Assembly: GCF_900167945.1 (NCBI RefSeq)
Contig: NZ_FUZA01000007.1
Location: forward strand, 248,001-312,000
DNA length: 64,000 nt
From: Dyadobacter psychrophilus
Lineage (GTDB): Bacteria; Bacteroidota; Bacteroidia; Cytophagales; Spirosomataceae
Reading direction: 5' to 3'
How positions within the stretch are numbered: position 1 is the stretch's first letter; the number at the start of each line of letters is the position of its first letter. Positions 25,801 to 32,375 of this stretch are shown piece by piece. The position numbers and the translations under genes were made by a program. The notes beneath the pieces are model-generated. The model ran no database searches, was not told the origin of the DNA, and worked only from the letters and a program-made list of their open reading frames with translations.

Positions 25801-26266
25801 GACCGTAAGTGAGGAAATAATAGCTGGAATCTGTGTAAATGTTAATCTGATGCTTTAACTCGGCTTTTGCAGAATCATAGGTAATTTCGTGTGGACCTTC
25901 GGCAAAGAAATAGATGGCGTCGCTACCATCCAGTTTGCCATCTTCTTCCCCTGGAACCCATATTGCATTTTCCATCAAAGCATTAGATTTCAATGCAATG
26001 TTAGGCTGAGGCAGCATGCCCGATTTTTGGCTGTAAATCTGGATTTGCCTCGGATCAATTTCGGCAGGGTTAACCCCGAGTTTTCGTAAAAAAGCAGGAT
26101 CTACACGATGGATGCCCGTTTCACTAATTGCCAGTTTGAACCAGTTCCCGGTTGAAAGAATCGATTTTTCCTGTGCTTTGGAAGAAAAAGAAATGAGTAT
26201 GCCCAAACAGCAGAGAACTGAATGGATCAGACGACTACGCACATTAACATGCTTCAACCAATGCAT
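22874..26266 (-). CDS. porU: Type IX secretion system sortase PorU
   Basis: A 1130-residue C25-family peptidase with a signal peptide, counted from the ATG at 26266 (MHWLKHVNVRSRL, cleavage near SSKAQ). A longer reading from 26380 would put 38 unrelated residues before the signal peptide. The PorU N-terminal beta domain (LSTGNWFKLAISETGIHRVD) is followed by the caspase-like domain with catalytic His in YTGHGG (about 654) and Cys in TATCDFGRYD (about 687). A C-terminal domain with KVYPNPFDKDLSFELTHN is present, as in PorU. It removes sorting domains and links clients to surface lipids. The start overlaps the end of the SprT-like gene by 23 bp. Confidence 0.93.
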   Translation of the reverse strand: MHWLKHVNVRSRLIHSVLCCLGILISFSSKAQEKSILSTGNWFKLAISETGIHRVDPAFLRKLGVNPAEIDPRQIQIYSQKSGMLPQPNIALKSNALMENAIWVPGEEDGKLDGSDAIYFFAEGPHEITYDSAKAELKHQINIYTDSSYYFLTYGQKTGLRVKPLVTITSQKSRLITQFDDYWFHEAETYNLLKSGRDWWGEYLGNAPLTYTADIPGIVPASNIKLRTSGIGAAQTATKFLWQLNGKQAGESAIGTVSAGTYDIKALRSDATFIINADATRPDTITVGVTYERNGQGSAQGYLNYIALHTKRQLRQYGNQQVYRFLSESSDTVTYQFGNANSEWLLWNVSNAQNPAVVSQNIQNNILSFTTTGGKSSRQYIGFKTDLAMEPVFSEKVNPQNIAGNATPDLLIVTPVAWKREAERLAAFRESNDGLETLVVTTDEIYNEFGGGKPDLTAVRDFTKHLYSQDPDKLKYLLLFGDASFDYKNNLKNQSVFQQKSWVPVYESRESLNPVYTFSSDDYYGFMKDNEGAWPESVAGDHTVDIGVGRLPVKSLSEAQLIVDKLIRYGSSWRSLGNWRNNVQFVADDGDGNIHQRHADELASLIQTDFMSSRVFIDAFPQNTGTEGQKAPAVNQVLNKKINEGTLILNYTGHGGVSGWAEEQVLTLADMQSARGMDNLPLLFTATCDFGRYDDLGLVSGAELMVLSPKGAAIGAISTTRPVYSSTNFTLSQAFYRALLEKSPDRRLGDIFKETKNKALVGSLNRNFTLLADPSMQLARAQKGIRWAEKPDTLRALQKVQLRGQVYDAVTTLKDSKFEGEARIVLYDKQISFKTLGNEGKPETYSEFRSKLFDGSVMVKGGEFICEFVMPKDIDYRVGIGRANVYAVRADSLADASAQLDVIIGGSAAPETDKTPPKLTAYINDASFKDGDVIEPSATLYITASDENGISISNAGIGHNITLVINDTTTIILNDYYTAATGDYRQGVITYPFENLPTGKYLIRVKVWDTYTNFSEIAFGFQVGAFKGIQLNTLKVYPNPFDKDLSFELTHNRVNDDVEIVFNLILNNGQSLGQFRRQYYNTEATVKGTFDVTQAGYWIPNLTSLVYQLSIRSLKDNSRDERSGKLIRSP

Positions 26267-26858
26267 GGGCTGGAATGGTGTAAAGACGCTGGGATGCTTT
26301 ATCCGTGCACAGCACACGTGTTCTCCTGAGCGACCCACGGACAAACAACCTGTTCTGAAAAACGAAATTACTGCCTTCATTCAGCTGGACCAGCGCTATT
26401 CTGGACGAATTAAGCTCTTGATCATCATATTTCCGTATCGCGTTAAAGAGAATCTGGTCACCGCCTGTTGAGGCCTTTGGGCTCTTAGCATAACGTATTA
26501 ATGCTTCAAGAATATCTGCCGGGAAATGATTTTCGTTGAGAACCGGTTGCAATAATTTGCCAAATTCCCGCTTCCACTCTGTCCCATGCGGCGCAACACG
26601 CTTCCTGAGCCGCACTTTGTAATTCACATGCACCACGCAATGCGCCACTTCATGCAAGTACGTAATGAGGAAATTATAGGGATTGAGATTAACATTAACC
26701 GTGATTCTGGGAACATAACCTGGTCTCACCGTGAAATCGCCCAATCGGGTGCGCCGGGGGCGCGAGAGAAAGAAATCGAACTTATAAAGTTTATGTAACT
26801 CCTCGCAATATGCGATTGCCGCCTGAGGAACATGGAGGCCGAAGGATATGTTTTTCAT
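26244..26858 (-). CDS. SprT-like zinc metalloprotease-domain protein
   Basis: A 204-residue cytosolic protein with a SprT-like domain: the zinc motif HEVAH (69-73) and a third ligand candidate in APHGTEWK (His91). SprT/SPRTN relatives cleave DNA-protein crosslinks; the bacterial function is not settled. The C-terminal part (GSNFVFQNRLFVRG, RRTRVLCTDKASQRLYTIPAHALVE) looks like a small beta domain in place of the usual zinc ribbon. It overlaps the start of porU by 23 bp, so the two are translationally linked. Upstream is a terminator, so it begins the sprT-porU-porV unit. Confidence 0.9.
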   Translation of the reverse strand: MKNISFGLHVPQAAIAYCEELHKLYKFDFFLSRPRRTRLGDFTVRPGYVPRITVNVNLNPYNFLITYLHEVAHCVVHVNYKVRLRKRVAPHGTEWKREFGKLLQPVLNENHFPADILEALIRYAKSPKASTGGDQILFNAIRKYDDQELNSSRIALVQLNEGSNFVFQNRLFVRGSLRRTRVLCTDKASQRLYTIPAHALVEAC

Positions 26859-26864
26859 TCCTTA

Positions 26865-26901
26865 AATAAAAAAAGAAAAGCGCTATTTTCATAGCGCTTT
26901 T
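26865..26901 (-). terminator. Rho-independent terminator after the small lipoprotein gene
   Basis: A 10-bp perfect stem (26876-26885 with 26892-26901, AAAAGCGCTA/TAGCGCTTTT). On the minus strand it runs into TTTTCTTTTTTTATTT. It lies 25 bp after the stop of the minus-strand gene at 26927. Confidence 0.85.
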
Positions 26902-26926
26902 CACGAATTTCGACTTGTACGTCTAA

Positions 26927-27106
26927 TTACTTCACTGAATCAGCAGCAGCTGTATCAGTTGCCATTGAATCAACAACAGTTGTGTCAATTGCAGGAGTTT
27001 CAACAGTTACAGCAGTAGTATCAGCAGATTCGTCAGCTGGTTTGCTAGTACAAGCAGCGAAAGTTACCATCCCGGCAACAAACGCAAGTGCAAATATTTT
27101 TTTCAT
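26927..27106 (-). CDS. Small Thr/Asp/Ala-rich lipoprotein
   Basis: A 59-residue protein from the ATG at 27106. The signal MKKIFALAFVAGMVTFAAC has its lipobox at FAAC (Cys19). The mature part (about 40 residues) is disordered and made almost entirely of Thr, Asp, Val, Ala and Ser with repeated DTT/DTA units. No family recognised; many Bacteroidota genomes carry such short lipoproteins. It has its own promoter (TACATTTG, 27133-27140) and terminator, so it is a separate, probably well-expressed unit. The frame is open to 27265, but that extension has no signal-peptide logic. Confidence 0.75.
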   Translation of the reverse strand: MKKIFALAFVAGMVTFAACTSKPADESADTTAVTVETPAIDTTVVDSMATDTAAADSVK

Positions 27107-27132
27107 TTCTTGGGTGTAATTAAGGTTCGATA

Positions 27133-27165
27133 CAAATGTAGCAGTATTAATCTGAATATTCCCAA
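27133..27165 (-). promoter_or_regulatory. Promoter of the small lipoprotein gene
   Basis: On the minus strand: TTG (plus 27163-27165), 22-bp spacer, TACATTTG (plus 27133-27140), an exact TAnnTTTG. The start codon lies 26 bp downstream of the element. Confidence 0.55.
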
Positions 27166-27257
27166 CCTTTGCTATTGTATTTTTCCAAGAACTTAAAATT
27201 TCCTTAGAAAACACCCAAATCCCTTTATTTTGTACAATAAAATCCCTAATTGTTTCT

Positions 27258-28031
27258 TTAAACACTTTCTGTTTTTCTATTGAAAGCCTTTACACACGCT
27301 GCGACCTCGGGAAGCAGATCAGGGTTTTGTTCTATTCCGTTACCCACCACGATTACATCCGCTCCTGCGCCAAGGGCTGCATCGGCTTTCTCATAGGAGT
27401 CAATGCCGCCGCCGACGATAATAGGTGTATCCACAGTCTCGCGTACCGCCCTGATGGTTTCAGCAGTCACTGGAAATTGTGCCCCGCTTCCTGCATCCAG
27501 AAAAATATGTTTTAGTCCGAGAAATTCGCCAGCTAATGCTGTACATGCTACTATGCCGGGTTTGTCACGTGGCAGAGGCGTTGTATTACTTATGTATGAG
27601 ACAGTTGTAAGCCTTCCGCTTTCTATTAAAAGATAACCCGTAGGCAAAACTTCAATCCCGCTTCTTTTTAACAAAGGCGCTGCAATAACGTGCTGCCCTA
27701 TAAGCAGTTCCGGATTCCGACCCGAAATAAGCGAAAGCAGCAGCACAGCGTCTGCGGAAGGATCAATGTGTAGACTGCTTCCTGGGAAAAGGATAGCAGG
27801 AATGTCAGTGTGCTCGTGTATAGCTGCAATGAGCTGGTCTATGGCGTAATTGGTAATAAGACTTCCTCCTACAAAAAAAAAGTCAACGCCATGCCCGGCC
27901 GCATATTCCAGGAATTTCGGAAAAGTGGAGAAATTAACTTTATCAGGATCCAAGAGAACAGCAAACGATTTCCTTTTCTCTATTTTTCTTGCTGAAAGGA
28001 GGTCTGCGATTTTATGATTCGCTGTTTTCAT
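27258..28031 (-). CDS. Geranylgeranylglyceryl phosphate synthase-like prenyltransferase (PcrB/GGGPS family)
   Basis: A 257-residue TIM-barrel protein of the GGGPS/PcrB family, which joins a polyprenyl diphosphate to sn-glycerol-1-phosphate to form an ether lipid precursor. Seen: VLLDPDK (25-31), FFFVGGSLITN, PAILFPGSS, LPTGYLLIESG, IFLDAGSGA, IIVGGGIDS and VVGNGIEQN, the phosphate- and substrate-binding loops. The family is best known from archaeal lipid synthesis but occurs in many Bacteroidota, where the product and role are poorly defined. It overlaps the upstream small membrane-protein gene by 4 bp (ATGA), so they are translationally coupled. Confidence 0.9.
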   Translation of the reverse strand: MKTANHKIADLLSARKIEKRKSFAVLLDPDKVNFSTFPKFLEYAAGHGVDFFFVGGSLITNYAIDQLIAAIHEHTDIPAILFPGSSLHIDPSADAVLLLSLISGRNPELLIGQHVIAAPLLKRSGIEVLPTGYLLIESGRLTTVSYISNTTPLPRDKPGIVACTALAGEFLGLKHIFLDAGSGAQFPVTAETIRAVRETVDTPIIVGGGIDSYEKADAALGAGADVIVVGNGIEQNPDLLPEVAACVKAFNRKTESV

Positions 28032-28441
28032 TCGGTTTTTCTTTCATCTGCAATTATATTTTTTAGCTTCTGGCGCGCCCATCCCACAGCCAATGTCCAG
28101 GCTAAACTTTGAACGGCTGCTCCAACCGCAAATTTGCTTTTTTGCTTTTCTTCACCTGCTTTGAAAGCCTGCGTCTCAGCTGCCTCTTCTCTCTCTGCTC
28201 TTTTTTCCTTTTTACTTTTAGGCAGCACCGCGTTCATCACAACATATGTAGCTGCCACAACGCCGCCAATGATCAACGCCTTCTTGCCATATTCCGTTGC
28301 ATCCGTTTTAAGACCGCTCCATTGCAATTCCAGCTTGTCCTTGTAAAGATCAGCGTCCAACAGGAGGTCTTGCTTATCTTTATCCGTATCGGAAGAGAAT
28401 GGTTTAGTAATCTTTACGGAAGAATCTATTGAAGAACTCAT
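28028..28441 (-). CDS. Small membrane protein coupled to the GGGPS-like gene
   Basis: A 137-residue protein taken from the ATG at 28441 (MSSSIDSSVKITKPF); an earlier in-frame ATG at 28480 is less likely because the candidate promoter at 28489-28522 would start transcription very close to it. One clear membrane helix (KKALIIGGVVAATYVVMNAVLP, about 55-76), a highly charged segment (KSKKEKRAEREEAAETQ), and a second weaker hydrophobic stretch near the end (FAVGAAVQSLAWTLAVGWA). No family recognised. Its 4-bp overlap with the GGGPS-like gene suggests a role linked to membrane lipids, but that is inference. Confidence 0.65.
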   Translation of the reverse strand: MSSSIDSSVKITKPFSSDTDKDKQDLLLDADLYKDKLELQWSGLKTDATEYGKKALIIGGVVAATYVVMNAVLPKSKKEKRAEREEAAETQAFKAGEEKQKSKFAVGAAVQSLAWTLAVGWARQKLKNIIADERKTE

Positions 28442-28488
28442 TTCATTTTTTAGTTTAATGATGACCTGAGAAATTTTCAAAAGGAACC

Positions 28489-28522
28489 CAAAAATAGCAA
28501 TTTGAGTGAATTTTTCCCCAAA
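28489..28522 (-). promoter_or_regulatory. Candidate promoter of the small membrane protein - GGGPS operon
   Basis: On the minus strand: TTG (plus 28520-28522), 23-bp spacer, TATTTTTG (plus 28489-28496), an exact TAnnTTTG. The preferred start codon is 48 bp downstream. Confidence 0.5.
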
Positions 28523-28539
28523 ATACCATTTCTTAAGTG

Positions 28540-28878
28540 TTAATCCTCTTTTACTTTAACAAAACGAACGATAATTCCACGGATAAACTGAATGAGTTTT
28601 TCCCTGAAAACAATCCAGATTACAAGTTTTAAAACAAAAACGCCCAGTAATATCAGATAACCCAAATAGTCGCTGTCGAGCCATTTGTTCAGAAAGGTCC
28701 CCAGCAGAATTACCATCAGGATAAGCACTGTGAGGGCGATACAAAGTAAAATGGCACCATACAGCGCCATTACAACCGCACGTTCGATCTTGTCCCTCGT
28801 TTCAATTTTGAATAAATCGATACGGGTTTCAAAGTACCTGAAAAGCGTGTCCTTAATTTCCTCTAGTTGACTAATCAT
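28540..28878 (-). CDS. Phage-holin-family (Holin-X type) membrane protein
   Basis: A 112-residue protein: an amphipathic N-terminal helix (QLEEIKDTLFRYFETRIDLFKIETRDKIE), two membrane helices (about 33-60 and 68-90), and a basic C-terminus. This fits the Holin-X / YqjE-type family, which despite its name is mostly chromosomal and not linked to prophage; nothing phage-like lies nearby. Function unknown, possibly envelope stress or membrane organisation. It lies 60 bp downstream of another small holin-family gene. Confidence 0.75.
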   Translation of the reverse strand: MISQLEEIKDTLFRYFETRIDLFKIETRDKIERAVVMALYGAILLCIALTVLILMVILLGTFLNKWLDSDYLGYLILLGVFVLKLVIWIVFREKLIQFIRGIIVRFVKVKED

Positions 28879-28938
28879 AAGCAGTAATTTTCAATCATGT
28901 GTATCAATTTAAGGCTCTTACGGAGCTGAATTAATACA

Positions 28939-29274
28939 CTAATCCAAAAACATACCAAGAATTCCGGAAATAATAGAAACGACGAGGCCGAAGAGTAATG
29001 CGGGAATAAATCCGTCTATAGAGAATCCTGAAACCAGGTAAGTGGCAATGTAAATAATAAAAACGTTGACTACAAAATAGAAAAGTCCCAGCGTCATGAT
29101 CGTGATGGGCAAGGCCAGAATCTGCAACACAGGTTTCAGGAAGGTGTTCAGGATTCCCAGCACAATGGCGACAATAATGGCCGTAGTGGTGCTTGCCACA
29201 ACGACGCCTGGAATCAAATTAGCCGCAATAAGAATAGCTAATGTGCTGATTAATAGTCGTATTATTAGTCTCAT
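28939..29274 (-). CDS. YvlD-type four-helix membrane protein (phage holin superfamily IV)
   Basis: A 111-residue protein from the ATG at 29274 (MRLIIRLLISTLAILIAANLIPGV). Four hydrophobic helices; the motif GILNTFLKPVLQILALPITIMTLGLFYFVVN is diagnostic of the YvlD/superfamily IV group. Members are chromosomal membrane proteins linked in some bacteria to envelope-stress regulons; a lytic role is not expected. It begins 13 bp after hisIE on the same strand, so it is likely co-transcribed with the his genes even though it has no known tie to histidine. Confidence 0.85.
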   Translation of the reverse strand: MRLIIRLLISTLAILIAANLIPGVVVASTTTAIIVAIVLGILNTFLKPVLQILALPITIMTLGLFYFVVNVFIIYIATYLVSGFSIDGFIPALLFGLVVSIISGILGMFLD

Positions 29275-29287
29275 AATGTGTCCGTTT

Positions 29288-29917
29288 TTATTGGTGACGG
29301 CTACGAAGTACGCCAATTACCTCATCTAAGTCAATGTTTTTCTGTTCCAGCAACACCAGAAGGTGAAAAAGCAAATCGGACACTTCATTTTTAAAAAGGT
29401 CCGCATCGTCGTCCTTGGATTCGATCACAACTTCCACCGCTTCTTCTCCAACCTTCTGCGCAATTTTATTGATCCCCTTGCGAAACAGGCTGCTAGTGTA
29501 GGATTCGTCCTGCGGATTTAATTTTCTTTCCCGGATCACTTCCTTTTGCAGGTAGTTGAGAAAAGACGCTTCCCCGATTCGGGCATCCTGACTATTTTTT
29601 TCCCCAAAGCATGTATCCGCTCCGGTATGACAGGTTGGACCGGCAGGCGTTGCCTTGATCAGGATCGTATCACCGTCACAATCTGCGGTTATTTCGTTCA
29701 CAAAAAGGAAGTTGCCGGAGGTTTCACCCTTGGTCCAAAGCCTTTGCTTGCTTCTGCTGAAAAACGTCACCGTACCAAGCTCTTTCGTCTTTTCAAGTGC
29801 TTCCTGGTTCATATAACCGAGCATCAGCACTTTGCTTGTATTGGAATCCTGGATAATGGCCGGCACGAGTCCGTCCGGTGATTTATCGAAATCAATTGTT
29901 GAAAATGTATCGCTCAT
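29288..29917 (-). CDS. hisIE: Bifunctional phosphoribosyl-AMP cyclohydrolase / phosphoribosyl-ATP pyrophosphatase
   Basis: A 209-residue fusion from the start MSDTFSTIDF. The HisI half (1-about 110) shows VLMLGYMNQEAL, FFSRSKQRLWTKGETSGN, and the metal-binding DCDGDTILIKATPAGPTCHTG. The HisE half (about 115-209) shows SYTSSLFRKGINKIAQKVGEEAVEVVIE and the acidic metal site near DLLFHLLVLL. Together they carry out steps 2 and 3 of histidine synthesis. Last his gene of the hisH-hisA-hisF-hisIE run, 83 bp after hisF. Confidence 0.96.
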   Translation of the reverse strand: MSDTFSTIDFDKSPDGLVPAIIQDSNTSKVLMLGYMNQEALEKTKELGTVTFFSRSKQRLWTKGETSGNFLFVNEITADCDGDTILIKATPAGPTCHTGADTCFGEKNSQDARIGEASFLNYLQKEVIRERKLNPQDESYTSSLFRKGINKIAQKVGEEAVEVVIESKDDDADLFKNEVSDLLFHLLVLLEQKNIDLDEVIGVLRSRHQ

Positions 29918-30000
29918 TTTAAATCGGTCATTTGGACAAAGTTGCATTCTTTCCGGCTATTTTAATGGATTATGCCGGTAATAGTTGACAAAATCCCGCA

Positions 30001-30774
30001 TCAGCGCGTCATGCGGATGGGAAGTTTTTTGTCGTGAAGGTATTTTTTCAAATCCGGAATATCAATTTCCCGGAAGTGGAAAATGCTTGCCGCAAGGCCT
30101 GCATCAGCCTTTCCGGCGGTGAAAACATCATAAAAATGCTCCATATTTCCCGCCCCGCCGGAGGCGATCACTGGAATGTTGGCATTGCCGCTGATTGTGG
30201 CCGTGAGTTCCAATGCAAATCCTGCCTTGGTTCCGTCCGTATCCATTGAGGTCAGCAAAATTTCACCTGCGCCGCGATCTTCCACTTCTTTCGCCCACGG
30301 AATGGTGCGCAGTTCGGTAGGCTTGCGGCCGCCATGCGTGTGCACAATGTGCTCCTGACCATTTTCGGTCTCAATGTAACGCGTATCTATCGCTACCACA
30401 ATGCATTGACTGCCGAATTCAAGCGAAAGCTCATTGATCAGATCCGGGTTTTTAACGGCAGCCGAATTAATCGAAACCTTGTCAGCACCGGCGTGCAGCA
30501 ATGCAGAAACATCCGCAATGGACGAAATGCCGCCGCCAACCGTAAAGGGAATGTTGATCGTGTGCGCCACTTTCCTGACCAGGTCAATGAATGTGGAACG
30601 ACCGTCAACAGTCGCGGTAATATCCAGATACACAAGCTCATCCGCGCCGTGTGCCGCATACAATGCGCCCAACTCCACCGCATCGCCAGCATCGCGCAGA
30701 TTCACAAAATTGACTCCCTTAACCGTCCGCCCGTCTTTTACATCGAGGCATGGAATGATTCGTTTTGTTAGCAT
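30001..30774 (-). CDS. hisF: Imidazole glycerol phosphate synthase, cyclase subunit
   Basis: A 257-residue TIM barrel. It takes ammonia from HisH and converts PRFAR to imidazole-glycerol phosphate and AICAR. Catalytic Asp residues are in [10 protein letters not shown] (Asp11) and VVAIDTRY (about Asp130). Phosphate-binding loops appear as [23 protein letters not shown] and IASGGAG. Length is standard. One base separates its start from the stop of hisA. Confidence 0.97.
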   Translation of the reverse strand: MLTKRIIPCLDVKDGRTVKGVNFVNLRDAGDAVELGALYAAHGADELVYLDITATVDGRSTFIDLVRKVAHTINIPFTVGGGISSIADVSALLHAGADKVSINSAAVKNPDLINELSLEFGSQCIVVAIDTRYIETENGQEHIVHTHGGRKPTELRTIPWAKEVEDRGAGEILLTSMDTDGTKAGFALELTATISGNANIPVIASGGAGNMEHFYDVFTAGKADAGLAASIFHFREIDIPDLKKYLHDKKLPIRMTR

Positions 30775-30775
30775 A

Positions 30776-31498
30776 TCAATTCAAAAATCGCTGTAAATCA
30801 GTCAATTTAATCCGGTTTTCGTAAATCGCTTTTCCGATAATGACGCCGTAAATGTTCATTTCCGCCAGCTTTTCCACATCTTCCAAACCGCTTATTCCGC
30901 CGCTGGCGATGATTTTCAAGTCAGGACATTTATCCTGCAAATTTTTATATAGGTCAAATGATGGCCCTTGCAGCAAACCATCCTTTGCCACATCCGTGCT
31001 GATCGTGTATTTTACACCTTTATCAACATAATTTTCAACAAAATCATAAACCCAGATCTCCGTCCCCTCTTCCCAGCCGCTCACCGCCACTTTTTCCTTC
31101 TTCGCATCGGCTCCCAGAATGATCTTTTCACCACCATAAACCGAAAGCCAGCTCATAAAAAGTTCGGGATTTTTTACTGCAATGCTTCCGCCTGTAACTT
31201 GTTTTGCACCACTTTCAAAAACTGCTTTTAAATCTTCATCCGACTGAACGCCTCCGCCAAAATCAACATGCAGTGAAGTTTTAGAAGCAATTTTTTCCAA
31301 AACTTTCCAGTTCACCACTTTCTTGGCTTTTGCACCGTCCAGATCCACGAGGTGTAAACGTTTCAGTCCGGCATCCTGAAATTGCATAGCAACTTCAAGG
31401 GGATTTTCATTGTAAATGGTTTTTTGTCCGTAATCTCCCTGGGTAAGGCGCACGCACTTTCCCTCGATCAGGTCAATGGCTGGTATTATTTCAATCAT
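30776..31498 (-). CDS. hisA: ProFAR isomerase (phosphoribosylformimino-AICAR-phosphate isomerase)
   Basis: A 240-residue TIM barrel that isomerises ProFAR to PRFAR. Catalytic Asp residues are in [19 protein letters not shown] (Asp8) and [11 protein letters not shown]. Phosphate loops HVDFGGGVQ and IIASGGIS are intact. It lies 10 bp after hisH and 1 bp before hisF, so the three are one transcript. Confidence 0.97.
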   Translation of the reverse strand: MIEIIPAIDLIEGKCVRLTQGDYGQKTIYNENPLEVAMQFQDAGLKRLHLVDLDGAKAKKVVNWKVLEKIASKTSLHVDFGGGVQSDEDLKAVFESGAKQVTGGSIAVKNPELFMSWLSVYGGEKIILGADAKKEKVAVSGWEEGTEIWVYDFVENYVDKGVKYTISTDVAKDGLLQGPSFDLYKNLQDKCPDLKIIASGGISGLEDVEKLAEMNIYGVIIGKAIYENRIKLTDLQRFLN

Positions 31499-31508
31499 TA
31501 TGCAGGGT

Positions 31509-32099
31509 TTATATAATGTCTAAAAAGTTTTTGAGGATCTGCTGCCCCGCGTCGCCGCTGATTTCACAGTGGAATTGGGCAGCATAAAAATTGTCCTTAT
31601 GTAACATGGCACTGAATGGCAGCACATATTCGCAGCTCGCCACGGTGTATTCGCAAACCGGCGCCGCGTAACTATGGACGAAGTAAACATAAGCATCGTC
31701 GGGCAAACCGGTTGTAAGCGCGGTTTTATAGCCGGTAATGTTGTTCCATCCCATATGCGGCACTTTCAAGTCGGGCGTTGCGGGAAAGCGTTTCACATCC
31801 ACGTCAAAAATGCCCATGCATTCGGTATTATTTTCCTCCGAAAACCGGCACATAAGCTGCATACCAATGCAAGTGCCGAAGAAAGGCTGCTTTAATGTCG
31901 GAATGACCTTATCCAGCCCGACTTTCCGGAGGTAATTCATCGTAGTACTCGCCTCTCCCACGCCCGGAAAGATTACCTTATCCGCCGAACGGATCTCTTC
32001 TTCGTCATCGGTGTACAGGTAACTTGCACCAATGCGGTCCAGCGCATACATCACCGACTGCACATTGCCGGCGTTATATTTTATAATGACTGTTTTCAT
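31509..32099 (-). CDS. hisH: Imidazole glycerol phosphate synthase, glutamine amidotransferase subunit
   Basis: A 196-residue class I glutamine amidotransferase that supplies ammonia to HisF. The nucleophile Cys is in FFGTCIGMQLM, and the His-Glu pair is in AAQFHCEISGD (usually FHPEKS). The N-terminal IIKYNAGNVQSVMYAL and FPGVGEA are typical. It is the first structural gene of this his unit; the unit lacks hisG, D, C and B, which must lie elsewhere. Immediately upstream is a hairpin terminator (32127-32152) preceded by a His-rich leader ORF, so expression is probably controlled by attenuation. Confidence 0.96.
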   Translation of the reverse strand: MKTVIIKYNAGNVQSVMYALDRIGASYLYTDDEEEIRSADKVIFPGVGEASTTMNYLRKVGLDKVIPTLKQPFFGTCIGMQLMCRFSEENNTECMGIFDVDVKRFPATPDLKVPHMGWNNITGYKTALTTGLPDDAYVYFVHSYAAPVCEYTVASCEYVLPFSAMLHKDNFYAAQFHCEISGDAGQQILKNFLDII

Positions 32100-32120
32100 T
32101 CAATGTGGTTTGAGGCAAAA

Positions 32121-32156
32121 CAAAAAAAGCCCGATTTTTGAAAATCGGGCTTCTGG
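32121..32156 (-). terminator. Candidate attenuator terminator of the his operon
   Basis: Read on the minus strand, AAGCCCGATTTT (plus 32152-32141) and AAAATCGGGCTT (plus 32138-32127) form a perfect 12-bp stem (the tip must open for a realistic loop), followed by a run of seven T. It sits 28 bp before the hisH start and ~50 nt after a His-rich leader ORF. The segment CCAGAAGCC (plus 32156-32148), which includes the 5' arm, can pair instead with GGCTTTCGG (plus 32224-32216) in the leader, giving an antiterminator. Confidence 0.8.
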
Positions 32157-32202
32157 GATACTATGTATTCAACCTTATTACAACACTACTTGCAAAAACA
32201 CA

Positions 32203-32268
32203 TCACCCAAGACGTCCGAAAGCCAGATGGCCTTGATGAAAATGATGATTTGTTTCAGCTTTAAACAT
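32203..32268 (-). CDS. Histidine-rich leader peptide of the his operon (candidate hisL-like)
   Basis: A 21-codon ORF, MFKAETNHHFHQGHLAFGRLG, starting at 32268 with stop TGA at 32205-32203. Four of seven consecutive codons (8, 9, 11, 14) are His, directly upstream of hisH. An early hairpin (AAGGCC, 32234-32229, with GGCTTT, 32224-32219) overlaps codons 12-14, so a ribosome stalled at His 8-11 would mask its first arm and free the second arm for the antiterminator. This is the logic of enteric hisL, although the His run is shorter and not continuous. Too short for domain evidence; no expression data. Confidence 0.65.
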   Translation of the reverse strand: MFKAETNHHFHQGHLAFGRLG

Positions 32269-32271
32269 GCA

Positions 32272-32279
32272 CAAATGTA
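32272..32279 (-). promoter_or_regulatory. Candidate -7 element of the his leader transcript
   Basis: On the minus strand TACATTTG (plus 32272-32279) matches TAnnTTTG. It lies only 3 bp before the leader ATG, so a start here would give a nearly leaderless message; a promoter further upstream (32290-32340) remains possible. No convincing -33 element. Confidence 0.35.
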
Positions 32280-32375
32280 AGTAATATTTGCTAGAAGTAG
32301 AAAGCATGCGAACAAATATTACATTAAAATTTGCTTAGAAAATTCTTGTACATTGCGATTACAAAACGGCTTTGT

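Noticed and set aside
26267-26380. A longer PorU beginning at 26380
   Set aside because: The extra 38 residues lie over the SprT-like gene and precede an otherwise normal signal peptide; the ATG at 26266 fits better.
28540-29274. Possible prophage remnant because two genes belong to holin-named families
   Set aside because: No other phage genes are present; both families are common chromosomal membrane proteins.
32032-32280. An 82-codon open frame on the plus strand between hisH and the M14 peptidase gene
   Set aside because: It runs through the attenuator hairpin, antisense to hisH and the leader ORF, and its composition and repeats do not look coding. The minus-strand signals in the same stretch explain it better.
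32203-32280. A second minus-strand frame over the his leader (ending KAIWLSDVLGDVFLQVVL)
   Set aside because: It has no ATG, GTG or TTG start in frame before the hydrophobic part, while the overlapping His-rich frame has an ATG and a stop. It remains possible only with a non-standard start.
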